Source: Saccharophagus degradans 2-40
GTDB lineage: Bacteria > Pseudomonadota > Gammaproteobacteria > Pseudomonadales > Cellvibrionaceae
Length of the DNA: 64,000 bases
Direction: 5' to 3'
Assembly: GCF_000013665.1 (NCBI RefSeq)
Contig: NC_007912.1
Span: 124,001-188,000 of the forward strand
Position 1 is the stretch's first letter, and each line of letters opens with the position of its first letter. The position numbers and the translations under genes are program-made. The notes under the pieces were generated by a model that was not told the origin of the DNA, made no database searches, and saw only the letters and a program-made list of their open reading frames with translations. Shown here in pieces: positions 43,440 to 53,253 of this stretch.

Positions 43440-44399
43440 GTGACTAACAAATTAATTAGTATTGTTGTGCCAGCCTACAACGAGCAAGAAGTTATTACCC
43501 ATTTTCACGAGCGACTAGCAGCCGTAATGAACGAAATGGCTAATTACCGTTGGGAAGTGGTATACGTTAATGACGGCAGTAAAGACGATACATTAAAAAT
43601 ATTGCATGGTTTAAGGGATGCAGATGAGCATGTTGCGGTGCTCAATCTTAGTAGAAATTTTGGTAAAGAAATTGCGCTAACGGCTGGCCTAGATCATTCA
43701 TCTGGTGACGCTATTGTAGTGATTGATGCTGATTTGCAAGACCCACCAGAGTTGATTCCAACACTCGTTGAGCGATGGGAGGAGGGTGCCGATGTAGCTT
43801 ACGCAAAGCGTAAAAAACGCGATGGTGAATCCGCCTTTAAAAAAGCGACCGCTCATATTTTCTATCGGTTTATGGCTAAAATTGGCGATGTAGTACTTCC
43901 AGAAGATACGGGTGATTTTAGACTCTTAAATAGAAAAGCGTTAGATGCCTTAAATAGCGTACGCGAGCGCCATCGTTTTATGAAAGGCTTGTTTGCTTGG
44001 ATAGGCTTTCATCAAGTAGCAGTTGAATACGATAGAGACCCTCGCTTTGCTGGGGTAACTAAGTGGAATTACTGGAAGCTGTGGAACTTAGCGTTAGAAG
44101 GGTTTACTTCATTTACCACTATGCCGTTAAAACTAGCTACCTACATTGGTGTACTTACAGCATTTGGTTCATTTGTGTATGGCTTGTATATGATTATCAC
44201 CACATTAATTAATGGTAACGATGTAGCGGGTTACCCATCGCTGGTAGTAATAGTGCTATTCCTTGGCGGTATTCAATTAATGAGTATTGGTGTAATAGGT
44301 GAATATTTGGGGCGTATATTTAACGAAACTAAAAAACGCCCACTGTACTTTACAAATGAATGGGTGCCCAGCCGCGAAAATAAAACAATATCGGAATAG
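43440..44399 (+). CDS. GtrB/DPM1-like polyprenyl-phosphate glycosyltransferase
   Basis: GTG 43440; 319 residues. A GT2 domain begins ISIVVPAYNEQEVI, with DADLQDPPELI as the metal-binding site, and two membrane helices follow (about 235-290). The family transfers glucose or a related sugar to undecaprenyl phosphate. The next gene, five bases downstream, is a GtrA-like flippase, which fits. Confidence 0.9.
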   Translation: MTNKLISIVVPAYNEQEVITHFHERLAAVMNEMANYRWEVVYVNDGSKDDTLKILHGLRDADEHVAVLNLSRNFGKEIALTAGLDHSSGDAIVVIDADLQDPPELIPTLVERWEEGADVAYAKRKKRDGESAFKKATAHIFYRFMAKIGDVVLPEDTGDFRLLNRKALDALNSVRERHRFMKGLFAWIGFHQVAVEYDRDPRFAGVTKWNYWKLWNLALEGFTSFTTMPLKLATYIGVLTAFGSFVYGLYMIITTLINGNDVAGYPSLVVIVLFLGGIQLMSIGVIGEYLGRIFNETKKRPLYFTNEWVPSRENKTISE

Positions 44400-44404
44400 T
44401 CTAG

Positions 44405-44776
44405 GTGTTGGGTAATCAGTTTATAAAATTTGTGGGTGTAGGTGGCCTAAGTACGTTTAACCACTACGTACTAATGATCGCGCTTGTAGAGTTGTTCTCG
44501 GTTGATCCTGTAATCGCATCGGTGTTTGGTTTTACTGTTGGTGCGATCACATCTTACATTCTAAACTATTTTTTTACTTTTAAGTGTGCCAGCTCCCATA
44601 GGCTGGCGGCTATCAAATTTATTTGCGTTGCCGTTTTAGGGGCATGTGGAAATACACTTATTATGCATTTTTTAATTGAATATGCTCAGTTGCTGTATAT
44701 TTTTGCGCAGGTGATTGCAACAGGCTTAGTGTTAGTACTTAACTTCTTTGCAAGTAAATACTGGAGCTTCGCATAA
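44405..44776 (+). CDS. GtrA-family membrane protein
   Basis: GTG 44405; 123 residues with four membrane helices. The N-terminus FIKFVGVGGLSTFNHYVLM and the ILNYFFTFK motif mark the family. It probably flips the GtrB-made lipid-linked sugar so that side-chain sugars can be added outside the membrane. Confidence 0.88.
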   Translation: MLGNQFIKFVGVGGLSTFNHYVLMIALVELFSVDPVIASVFGFTVGAITSYILNYFFTFKCASSHRLAAIKFICVAVLGACGNTLIMHFLIEYAQLLYIFAQVIATGLVLVLNFFASKYWSFA

Positions 44777-44794
44777 ATAAATAGTTAAACACCC

Positions 44795-44823
44795 CTAGTT
44801 AATAACTCACGGCTATTAGCTAG
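44795..44823. terminator. Hairpin between convergent genes
   Basis: Arms CTAGTTAATA and TATTAGCTAG with one mismatch and a nine-base loop. There is no T-run, so terminator function is uncertain. The words also resemble the CTAG/TTAGC repeat family. Confidence 0.4.
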
Positions 44824-44837
44824 AGGCGCAATTCGGG

Positions 44838-45755
44838 TTACTTTTCTTCTACATCAAAATTAGGCGGCGTTATAGGTGGTGAAGGTAGTGCATTCACGCA
44901 GCCTATTTTTTCGGTGCTAATAACAAGGTTATCTACAAACCTAGATTGCTCCGCACTCGAGCCTCCACCCTTATAGTTTTCAAGAAAAATTGCGTTAATA
45001 CCGTAAGTGTCGAAACTGCTGCGCCAGTTTAAGTTTGTGCGTTCGGCTTCGAGTTCGTCATTTATCCACAACTTGAACGTGCCGTCGGCTTGCCCGAGTG
45101 TATTAAGCTCAACGCCAACTTCTATGCAATGCCAGTTTGTTTTGTTCTCATCGCTATAAATGTCGGTAGTTCCCTCAGCCTTTCCCAGCCATTTTAAATT
45201 ATTAAAATCATTGTAACCTGTGGTGGCAATTGCACTACTTGATTCTGGTCTTGCTGTGCCAGAAGCGGGGTCGATTGCAATGTTAAGGTTGCTCCCCTGC
45301 CATAAGTGAGCAATCATCGCTTGAGACCAATTATTACCTGCAAATGAAATTGCACGGGCTATTTTGTTACCTTGCCCTTGCCAGCGGCTGTCCGTTTTCA
45401 TGTAGAAACGCCAGTGCACGGTTTCAAAGTTGGTATCTGTGTAGCGCTTTTGTGCAACAGGAGTGCGACCAAAACTAAATTTCAAATTGCCTGCGTCTGA
45501 GGAGCCCGGTACCCAATCGCTGCGTAAGGAGGCATTGCCGCCAAATGCTTCTTCGCTATCTACGCCGTATCTGCCATTGGCGCGATAAACTTCAAAGTAA
45601 TTTTCTTCTAAGCTACTATCTACTTCAAAGTCATCACACCAAAGCCAATTTGGATGTGCGGTTTGCCAGTTCGTACACTCTAATGGCGATGCATTTAAAG
45701 CGGTGAAGGGTAAGGCAAGAAGTGTGCTTATAAGTACTATTTGTGTTCGCATCAC
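44838..45755 (-). CDS. Secreted jelly-roll protein in the EPS locus
   Basis: 305 residues with a signal peptide (about 1-22). The mature part has a lamin-G/concanavalin-like composition (VHWRFYMKTDSRWQGQG, TFKLWINDELEAERTNL, FVDNLVISTEKIG) and four cysteines, typical of polysaccharide lyase or carbohydrate-binding jelly rolls. It may cut or bind the EPS. It ends in a Pro-rich tail without a PEP-CTERM signal. No catalytic residues could be assigned. Confidence 0.65.
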   Translation of the reverse strand: MMRTQIVLISTLLALPFTALNASPLECTNWQTAHPNWLWCDDFEVDSSLEENYFEVYRANGRYGVDSEEAFGGNASLRSDWVPGSSDAGNLKFSFGRTPVAQKRYTDTNFETVHWRFYMKTDSRWQGQGNKIARAISFAGNNWSQAMIAHLWQGSNLNIAIDPASGTARPESSSAIATTGYNDFNNLKWLGKAEGTTDIYSDENKTNWHCIEVGVELNTLGQADGTFKLWINDELEAERTNLNWRSSFDTYGINAIFLENYKGGGSSAEQSRFVDNLVISTEKIGCVNALPSPPITPPNFDVEEK

Positions 45756-45865
45756 GATACTCCATATTCAGCAAACTATGTGCTTACAGCGTAGGCAGAA
45801 AACTGAGCAATGTCGACATTAATTTACAATTGTGTGATAGGCATACAGAAAAAAGAACAAGTCTA

Positions 45866-47281
45866 TTACGGCAGGTTCTTAACAATGTGTGGCCCTATAA
45901 CGTTCGCTATTAACAAAGGCAATTTTTTCCAAGTTGCAATCATCAATTTAAATTTAGGGTTGTCTGGGTTTAAGCTCGGAGCTTCGGCGTCGTCGGGGCG
46001 CCAGCTATACCAATAGTGCTCAACGGGTTGAGCTCCCCACTGCTTCTTAAATTTGTAGGTACCAGCATCTTTAGTGGAGCGCCCAAAATCGAAAAACTTA
46101 AATTCACGTTCAATGCAATGGTGCAATATACGGTGATACATCCACATATTTATATTCATAAAGTTTGCAGACTTGAGTGTCGATGCCCAGGGAATTTCCA
46201 TCATTTCTCTGTTAGCAATAAGAAATGCTGCGCCAACTGGCTTCTTTTGGGTATAGGTGACAACGAGTGTGGCGTCAATTGATGGGTGGGAAAGAATATT
46301 TCGAAAAATTGATTTTCCGTATACCGGGGTGCCCAGGTCGCGCATGTTTTGCGAGAAAACTTTATAAAAATCGTCTAATAAATCTAGCTTGCCAAAAGTA
46401 ATGCTAGGCGCATACTGATCTGCTTGTTTGGCTTGGGCTCGAACTTTAGCTCCCAGACCGGCATCAAGTAACTCACTTGACTTAGGCAGGCTTAATATCA
46501 TAGAAACTTTTCTAGATTCAGACGGCCATGAAAAACCATTATTCGTCGTTCTTATTTCTAAGTGAGCTAGCTCATTTTGCTTGGCTATTTTAGCCGCGGC
46601 TTGCATGAGGTATTCGGCAATACTAGCGTTATTGGCTAATGGGCCACCGTAATTAAAAAACGGCATTGATACCCCAAAGCTACCAAACAAGCGACTCTTC
46701 AGCCAGAAAAAAGGTAGTACTCCAATAACTACATTTTCGTGCTTGGCCAGAAGATAAAAACTCTTGTGGCCAAAACTATTGGTGATAATAGAGCGCCAAG
46801 CGTACCGATGATAGCTGCAAGCGTTGCTATGCGAGTTGACATATTCATCCCACGTTTGGGCGCCATCGTCTTGAACTAATTCAATCTGTATGGCTTCGTT
46901 GGGAATGGTTGCTGTTTTACTATATTGTTGCGCTAAAAACTGCTGAGGGAGTTCGGGTTCGTTTTCCTTGGTAGGTAAAACTTGCGTGCAAAGCTCGAGA
47001 ATCTGCTGTTCTAATAATTGCTTATTGCTTTCAAGCTTTTTCAGCTCGCCCGAAATAGACTGCATTTTTCGCTTTAAGCTAGCGAGTGCTTCTGGGTCGT
47101 CTTTTGCTTTTCTAAATTTACTAGAGGTTTCTTTTTTTTCTTCTGTTTTTATTTTTAATTGCTGCTTAAGCGAAGTGAGGTCGACAACGAGTTGATCGAT
47201 AGTTTTGCGGTCGATAGGCGCATTTTTAGGTAAGCTAGCAATAAATGCCTCTGCATCCTTTGATAATAATTGTATATCCAT
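45866..47281 (-). CDS. FemAB-like protein of the XrtA system, with N-terminal coiled coil
   Basis: 471 residues. Residues 1-115 form an added coiled-coil segment (many Lys/Glu/Gln heptads). The acyltransferase-type FemAB domain follows (HSNACSYHRYAWRSIITNSF, later FFDFGRSTKDAGTYKFKKQW). TIGR03019-type proteins usually lack this N-terminal part and are about 330-350 residues long. The family transfers amino acids to a cell-wall or polysaccharide acceptor; the role here is inferred from context. It starts 11 bases after the deacetylase gene. Confidence 0.85.
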   Translation of the reverse strand: MDIQLLSKDAEAFIASLPKNAPIDRKTIDQLVVDLTSLKQQLKIKTEEKKETSSKFRKAKDDPEALASLKRKMQSISGELKKLESNKQLLEQQILELCTQVLPTKENEPELPQQFLAQQYSKTATIPNEAIQIELVQDDGAQTWDEYVNSHSNACSYHRYAWRSIITNSFGHKSFYLLAKHENVVIGVLPFFWLKSRLFGSFGVSMPFFNYGGPLANNASIAEYLMQAAAKIAKQNELAHLEIRTTNNGFSWPSESRKVSMILSLPKSSELLDAGLGAKVRAQAKQADQYAPSITFGKLDLLDDFYKVFSQNMRDLGTPVYGKSIFRNILSHPSIDATLVVTYTQKKPVGAAFLIANREMMEIPWASTLKSANFMNINMWMYHRILHHCIEREFKFFDFGRSTKDAGTYKFKKQWGAQPVEHYWYSWRPDDAEAPSLNPDNPKFKLMIATWKKLPLLIANVIGPHIVKNLP

Positions 47282-47292
47282 TTATGTAGCGC

Positions 47293-48180
47293 CTACCTCA
47301 AAGTGCTTATGTGTACATTTTGATCAATATTTACTGAGCCTAAACTCTGCTGAATAGTACCAAAGTTAAAATCGTTGATCATTCGCTCTAGGCGACCATA
47401 GCAACGGTGTAAATTTGTGTAGTGCCTAAATTTAGATTTAAAGCTGGCATTGGGTACGCGCGGTTGGTCGGGGTCTATCTCCCAAGGGTGCAAATAAAAT
47501 ATAAGCGGACGAGTTTGATTAACTGAAGCGCGTTCAAAAAGCCAGCGCGATAAGGCATATGGGTATTGTCTAAAATAGCCGCCACCTGCAGCAGGAATAG
47601 ACATGCCCATTACTTTTGCAGATGTAAGTGGAAACTCAGTAATTTTGTTACCGTTTTCCAGTTCTATTGTATAGGGTTGTGTTGGGCTACCAGGTACGCC
47701 GTAGTTATCGTGGTGGACTGGAAAAATACTGGAATCCCACTCAAAGCCAAGCTCATCTAATATATCCAAAGCCCAAAGCGATTTACGAGTTATAGAGTAG
47801 CTTGCCGCGCGATAGCCTAAAATAGGTTGTTGAGTAATTTGCTCTAATATATCTTTCGACTTTTTAGTTTCTTCTCGAAATACTTCTGGTGTTTGGGTGT
47901 ACACCAGTTGATGTGAATAGCCGTGCGAAGCTATTTCGTGGCCCTGCTCTGAAAGTTTACGAATTAGTTCAGGAAAGCGCTCGGCAACCCAGCCCAAAAC
48001 GAAAAAAGTGCATTTAATTTTACGCTGCTCAAATAAATCGAGTAGCTTTAGCGTGTTTTCTTCTACACGAGTTGGCCATTTATCCCAATCACCTTGAGAA
48101 ATAACCTTGTAGAATGCCGACACGTGAAAATAATCTTCTACGTCGACTGTCATTGCATGAACTACGGATGAATTACTCAT
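47293..48180 (-). CDS. XrtA-system polysaccharide deacetylase
   Basis: 295 residues. MTVDVEDYFHVSAFY starts the NodB-type domain, with the metal Asp in DVED and the His pair in SHGYSHQLVY. The tail HPWEIDPDQPRVP is typical of this subgroup. It removes acetyl groups from a polysaccharide. It has no signal peptide. Confidence 0.9.
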   Translation of the reverse strand: MSNSSVVHAMTVDVEDYFHVSAFYKVISQGDWDKWPTRVEENTLKLLDLFEQRKIKCTFFVLGWVAERFPELIRKLSEQGHEIASHGYSHQLVYTQTPEVFREETKKSKDILEQITQQPILGYRAASYSITRKSLWALDILDELGFEWDSSIFPVHHDNYGVPGSPTQPYTIELENGNKITEFPLTSAKVMGMSIPAAGGGYFRQYPYALSRWLFERASVNQTRPLIFYLHPWEIDPDQPRVPNASFKSKFRHYTNLHRCYGRLERMINDFNFGTIQQSLGSVNIDQNVHISTLR

Positions 48181-48388
48181 GTGTGTATCCGATTATCTAT
48201 ATCCAGTAAATGTAAGTGTTAAAAAAGCTGACACCAGCGAGAAGGGTAAATTTGACCAGCTATTTAATTTGGAAAGCGCTAGTATAGCGACCTTAATAAA
48301 ATCTGCACCAACATAAGGTTCGACACAGCATAAAAGCGAATTTAAAGTGTACATGGTGTAGATGAAGACTTATTGAAGGGGATAAATA

Positions 48389-49915
48389 ATGCATATTCGT
48401 GCATTAACTAGCGAGATTAAATCCAAGGCTTGGGTGCTTGTTACTTTGCTAGGGGTGGTTGCTTTTGCAGTATTGGCCTATTGGCCTACTTGGCAGTCTC
48501 TACATAATGTATGGGCTATGCTCGATCAAAGCTATTCCCACGGCTATCTTATTGCTCTTGTTGTTCTTTATTGGTTATTTAAGGCTGTATTGCAATATCA
48601 AGCCTCGCCCAAACCTAGCTATGTAGCTGTGTTAGGCATTATAGCGTTAGGGGGCTTGTGGCTGTTTGGTGAGGCCACTCAAACATTGCTGTTGGCTCAG
48701 CTGGCGCTGCCGTGTCTGCTGTGGTTTTCCATTTTTGCCATATTAGGCCTGCGTTTTGCGGTCAGCGTTGTGCCATTGTTGCTTATATTTATATTCGCTA
48801 TACCCCTGTGGGATATTCTTACGCCAATACTGAGGGGTATTACCACATATGTAGTCCAATTTGGCGTGTCGATACTGGGAATACCGGCATACTTCGATGG
48901 CTTTAAAATAGAAGTGCCGGCTGGTGTGATCGAAATTGCATCAAGTTGCGCGGGCTTAAACTACTTTCTTATGGCTAATGCCTTTGCAGCCATTTATAGC
49001 TATCAGAACCAATTAGATACAAAGCGTACAATTCTGTGTGCTCTAGTTGCAACAGCCATAGCGTTGGTGGGTAACTGGGTACGTGTCTATATACTTGTTT
49101 TAGTGGGGTATTATTCCAACATGACCCACTCATTAATGCACTCGCACGCAAATTTCGGTTGGATACTGTTTGGCTTATGCATGGTGCCAATGTTATATGT
49201 ATTTGGCCGTATATACGCGACAAGCACCTGGGCCCAAAGCGCAGCTGATGAGCCTACACCGCCCAAAACCCAAGCAGACCTTTCTCCAAAAACGTTTATT
49301 ATTAGCGTGTTGCTTGTGTGCTTTTGCTTGGCTTTGGCGCCTGCCACGCTGCACTGGAATAGCGTTAAAGGAGATGTGGCAAGCTATGAAGTTTCTACCA
49401 TTAACGGTGCCAAGCTAAGTCAGTATTCTGCTGTTGCATGGCGGCCCGCTTTTAAAGGGTATGATGCACATTATTCTTGGTTGGGGCCTGTAGCTGGTTT
49501 GCAGTCGCAACTACAAGTTCTGTTGTATACGCAGCAAGCGCAGGGTAAAGAGCTTATTTATTACGACAATTTGCTTGCGCCAGCGCACAACTTGAAAAAA
49601 TTAGGCGACTTCAATGCAAATGGTAATATGCCGTTAGCAATGGCCGCTGTAAACTCAGGTGGTCAACAGCGGCTATTAATTTGGTCCTACAACTTGGGCG
49701 GTAAATATACTACCTCGCCTATCAGCGCAAAACTACTGCAATTTTTAAGCTTGTTTAATCAGCAACCCTATGCCGCTCTCGTGGTACTGGTATTTGACTG
49801 CCAGACCAATTGCACACAGGAGCAGGCAGTAATAAATGCCTCACCAAGTGAAATAGATGTAATTTTTTCACAACTAAACATCAAGGCCCTAGCGCCCTCA
49901 AATAAATGGAAATAG
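48389..49915 (+). CDS. xrtA: Exosortase A fused to an EpsI-like domain
   Basis: 508 residues. About eight membrane helices form the exosortase core. Catalytic residues are visible: Cys187 (EIASSCAGLNYFLM), Arg232 (NWVRVYILV) and His253 (HANFGWILFG). After a short linker, a further helix and a periplasmic EpsI-type domain follow (about 305-508). The enzyme cleaves PEP-CTERM proteins and attaches them to an acceptor. It is divergent from the deacetylase/FemAB pair across a 208-bp gap. Confidence 0.93.
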   Translation: MHIRALTSEIKSKAWVLVTLLGVVAFAVLAYWPTWQSLHNVWAMLDQSYSHGYLIALVVLYWLFKAVLQYQASPKPSYVAVLGIIALGGLWLFGEATQTLLLAQLALPCLLWFSIFAILGLRFAVSVVPLLLIFIFAIPLWDILTPILRGITTYVVQFGVSILGIPAYFDGFKIEVPAGVIEIASSCAGLNYFLMANAFAAIYSYQNQLDTKRTILCALVATAIALVGNWVRVYILVLVGYYSNMTHSLMHSHANFGWILFGLCMVPMLYVFGRIYATSTWAQSAADEPTPPKTQADLSPKTFIISVLLVCFCLALAPATLHWNSVKGDVASYEVSTINGAKLSQYSAVAWRPAFKGYDAHYSWLGPVAGLQSQLQVLLYTQQAQGKELIYYDNLLAPAHNLKKLGDFNANGNMPLAMAAVNSGGQQRLLIWSYNLGGKYTTSPISAKLLQFLSLFNQQPYAALVVLVFDCQTNCTQEQAVINASPSEIDVIFSQLNIKALAPSNKWK

Positions 49916-49926
49916 AGAGATGATGT

Positions 49927-50736
49927 ATGCCTAAGAATATTCTTATTGTTGGTATGGCTAGGTCAGGAACCAGCCTTACCGCATCTATATTTGCCAATAA
50001 TGGTTATTTTCTAGCGAAAGATGCAGAAAAAGAGTTAAAAAAAGGTAACGAGTTTAACCCTACCGGCTTTTTCGAAGCAGAAACTGTTATTGAAAAAAAT
50101 CGAGAAGTCTACAAAGCTATTGACTACCAAGCAGATAACACGTGGATGTTTGAGCCAATAGAGCCTAAGCATATTGATACGCTTAAAAACCTAAAGCCAC
50201 TTCCAGGTCATGAAGAACTTGTGGCCTTTTATAACTCGCGTTCGCCATGGGTGTGGAAAGATCCACGGCTGTGCTACACGCTTCAGTATTGGTGGCAGTT
50301 AATGGATGAAAATACTGCGGTGCTATTGGTAAAGCGCAAGCCCGAAGCTATTTACAATAGCTTTTTACGAACAGGCTGGGTAAGTGCTACTAAAGAGCAT
50401 AAGCGGCAAACATTCGAGTGCATTGATCAGCATATATTGCAGGCAGAAAAAACCCTAAAGGCATTAAATATACCTTATGTAGAAATAGACTACAGTGAGT
50501 ATCGCGATGCGCCGCAAGCTCTGTGCAAAAAACTCAATGAAGGTTTCGGCTTAAATTTGAGTGTGACAGATTTGAACTACGAAGATGCCTATAACCACAG
50601 TTCTTTTGTGGGTAAGTTAAGCACTAGGCTGGACTTATTACTAAATAAGCTACCCAAAGGTTGGCTGCACACCTTAAAGCGGTTGGCTCCCTCGGGGCTA
50701 ATAAACTTACTATTCCCCGAGCGAAGACGCAGTTAA
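49927..50736 (+). CDS. Sulfotransferase
   Basis: 269 residues. The PAPS-binding loop is IVGMARSGTSLTASIF near the N-terminus, and the second PAPS motif is around 138-150 (LLVKRKPEAIYNSFL). It lies 11 bases after the exosortase gene, so it is in the EPS operon. Sulfated EPS is common in marine bacteria, which fits. It overlaps the end of the convergent FAD gene by four bases. Confidence 0.8.
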   Translation: MPKNILIVGMARSGTSLTASIFANNGYFLAKDAEKELKKGNEFNPTGFFEAETVIEKNREVYKAIDYQADNTWMFEPIEPKHIDTLKNLKPLPGHEELVAFYNSRSPWVWKDPRLCYTLQYWWQLMDENTAVLLVKRKPEAIYNSFLRTGWVSATKEHKRQTFECIDQHILQAEKTLKALNIPYVEIDYSEYRDAPQALCKKLNEGFGLNLSVTDLNYEDAYNHSSFVGKLSTRLDLLLNKLPKGWLHTLKRLAPSGLINLLFPERRRS

Positions 50737-51857
50737 AACGTATTAAAGCAAGCCTTTAACCTAAAGATAATACGCTGCAAAATAGATGGCTTTTTACCTG
50801 TAGATAACCTGCGGTAGTACATCCAGTCGCTTATTCCCTTTAGGTCCACAGCTATCTTGCTTTTATCGTTATAAAACTGGGCTATATCACGTTTGCTAGC
50901 CCGGCCATTGCTTAGCCAAGCGGGAATGTACTTCTCGCTGAGCAACGTTACATCGTTGGTTAGTTTATCTAAACCTTTGCCGGTTGCCGGGCTAACGCTT
51001 TGAAACTCGTCGGCAATAACCACTAACCCGTTCTGAACGTGCCCGCTAGTGCGATAAAAGTGTGTGGGGAAAACCTGCACCTTGCTTGCTAACTCCAGTT
51101 CGCCAACAAACCTGTAAAGTTCTTTAAAGTGCTTGGGCATTTCTGCTAGTGGATCTGCGCGCAGTGCTTTTGCTCGTGGGTCTTTGGCATCCCATTGCGA
51201 GAAAATATTTACTCGCATGTTGTCGCCAATTAAAAAGAATGTAATGTAATCAACACCGTTAGTAAGTTGCTCGGCGTAGTAATTAAAACCGCGAAAATCA
51301 AATGATTTACCGTCTTTGCGTTTAACATCAAACCCAAAGTTTAATGAAGTAAGTGAAGGTATTAAATTCCGTTGTATACCTACAAGCTTAGTAACCGATT
51401 CATTGCCCCCAGTGGCAATTACTACTAGCTTAGCAGTTAATTGTTGATTATCTTTTAGTGAAACAGTTTGGTGTGATGCGCTTGTAGTAATATTTGTAAC
51501 AGTGCCAAGCTTAAGCGCTACGCCACTTGGTAAATTTGCACGTAAATTATTCACTGTTTTGGTGTAGTCAAAGCCATACTGGTCAATGGTGTCAATGGTC
51601 TCAAGTTGACCGTCACAATAGCTTTGAATATTTCCAATAGGTTTCATTTGAGGTATTACAAACTGATCTAGGTGCATTTTGCGCAGCTGATCAATTTGGT
51701 TGTACTCGAGCTTATCGGCACGGAATGACTCTGGGTAATCCTGCTTTTTATCTACAATATTGCACGAGATTCCTTGAGCAGCTAATTGGTGCGCGAGGCA
51801 TAAACCCGAAAGGCCTGCACCTATTATCAAAACATCGCTGTTAGTGGTATGTATCAT
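50733..51857 (-). CDS. FAD-dependent oxidoreductase
   Basis: 374 residues. GxGxxG is GAGLSGLC near the N-terminus, and a second motif near 280 (GLVVIADEFQSVSPATGKGL) also fits FAD binding. It resembles p-hydroxybenzoate hydroxylase or geranylgeranyl-reductase-type enzymes. It is divergent from the following glycosyltransferase operon. It may modify a lipid carrier or sugar; the substrate is unknown. Confidence 0.75.
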   Translation of the reverse strand: MIHTTNSDVLIIGAGLSGLCLAHQLAAQGISCNIVDKKQDYPESFRADKLEYNQIDQLRKMHLDQFVIPQMKPIGNIQSYCDGQLETIDTIDQYGFDYTKTVNNLRANLPSGVALKLGTVTNITTSASHQTVSLKDNQQLTAKLVVIATGGNESVTKLVGIQRNLIPSLTSLNFGFDVKRKDGKSFDFRGFNYYAEQLTNGVDYITFFLIGDNMRVNIFSQWDAKDPRAKALRADPLAEMPKHFKELYRFVGELELASKVQVFPTHFYRTSGHVQNGLVVIADEFQSVSPATGKGLDKLTNDVTLLSEKYIPAWLSNGRASKRDIAQFYNDKSKIAVDLKGISDWMYYRRLSTGKKPSILQRIIFRLKACFNTF

Positions 51858-52119
51858 TGTTTACAGAAGCCAAGCTTAGTAGTGAGACAGATAAATGTGC
51901 TACTTTCATCGCCCTTTAAGTTGGGCCGACTAATGCTCCAGTACTAGGAAAGATAACATTACAGTGGGAGACGCGGATAATATCAGAAGTTAAGCGTCGT
52001 TGCTGTTGTAGATTCTACGTTTTAATAGCTGTAAAATTTCGAACTTTCTTTTAAGCGCCAATTTTAATTGATTCAAGTGTGAGCGCCATTTTTCATTTTC
52101 CCCTTACTAGGTAAATTAC

Positions 52120-53235
52120 ATGCATAAGAAAGTGCTGCAATTAAGGTGCACTGGGCAGTTATTGGGTGCAGAGCGCGTAATACTAGAGCTGGGTAAAGAG
52201 CTGCCCCCGCTGGGGTATGAGTCCGTAGTAGGAGTGCCTGTAGAGCAAGGTATGCCCGAGCCAGAATTGATTTGTGCTGCAAAAGCCCTAGGCTATGAAG
52301 TGGTGGTCTTTCCTATAAAAGGTGCATTTGACCTATCTGCACTTACAGCTGTAAAAAAATATGTGCAAGATAACAATATAGATATAGTGCATTCACACGG
52401 CTACCGCGAAGATTTGTATGCATTAAAGTGCCGCTCGCTGGCGAAGCTCGTTGCTACGAACCACCTTTGGAAACGCACTGACTGGAAATTATCGCTATAT
52501 GCAAAGTTGGATGCATTCTTGCTTAAGTTCTTTCACCATATTGTGGCGGTATCTAAGCCGGTCAAAATAGATATGTTAAACGAAGGGCTAAAGGATCAAA
52601 AAATAACCCTTGTGCAAAATGGAATAGATACCGCGCATTACGCGCAAAAGCACGATACAGCAGCTATAAAGGCCAGTTTGGGCATCGAACAAGATACTAC
52701 CGTGTTGGCTACCTTGAGTAGTTTAACTGGCGAAAAAGCAATTGATGTGGCCATTAAAGCTTTTGCTGCCCTGCCAGAACAGTCGAATAAATTAACACTG
52801 TTGGTAATAGGTGACGGTCCAGAGCGAGATAATTTACAGCAATTAGCGCATAAATTAGGGTGTGAAAAGCGCGTAGTATTTGCAGGCCGCCGAAGTGATA
52901 TTTCTGCGTTACTATCCTGTGTAGACTTATTTGTGTTGTCTTCGCTTGCGGAGGGGCTGCCTATGGCCCTGCTAGAGGCTATGGCTTCTGGTTGTGCTGT
53001 TATTGCCACTGCAGTGGGTGATGTGCCTGATGTGGTTGATACAAGTGTGGGCAGGTTGATAGAGGCGGGTGATTCACAAGCTTTAACAAACGCCATGCAA
53101 GAAATAGTGTATGATTCCGCCGCACTAAAGCGCTATGGAAATGCAGCGAAAAACAGAATTGAACAGCAATTCTCATCCAAGGCGATGGCCTCAGGTTACG
53201 CGGCAATTTACAACAAATTGTTGAATGCAAATTAA
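52120..53235 (+). CDS. GT4 glycosyltransferase 1
   Basis: 371 residues. The acceptor side begins LLGAERVILELGKELPPLG, and the nucleotide-sugar side has VIGDGPERDNLQQLA and the ExxxxxxxE motif EGLPMALLEAMASG. The enzyme adds a sugar to the EPS repeat unit in the cytoplasm. It is the first gene of a plus-strand operon. Confidence 0.88.
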   Translation: MHKKVLQLRCTGQLLGAERVILELGKELPPLGYESVVGVPVEQGMPEPELICAAKALGYEVVVFPIKGAFDLSALTAVKKYVQDNNIDIVHSHGYREDLYALKCRSLAKLVATNHLWKRTDWKLSLYAKLDAFLLKFFHHIVAVSKPVKIDMLNEGLKDQKITLVQNGIDTAHYAQKHDTAAIKASLGIEQDTTVLATLSSLTGEKAIDVAIKAFAALPEQSNKLTLLVIGDGPERDNLQQLAHKLGCEKRVVFAGRRSDISALLSCVDLFVLSSLAEGLPMALLEAMASGCAVIATAVGDVPDVVDTSVGRLIEAGDSQALTNAMQEIVYDSAALKRYGNAAKNRIEQQFSSKAMASGYAAIYNKLLNAN

Positions 53236-53253
53236 AATTACGGATAAGCACGA

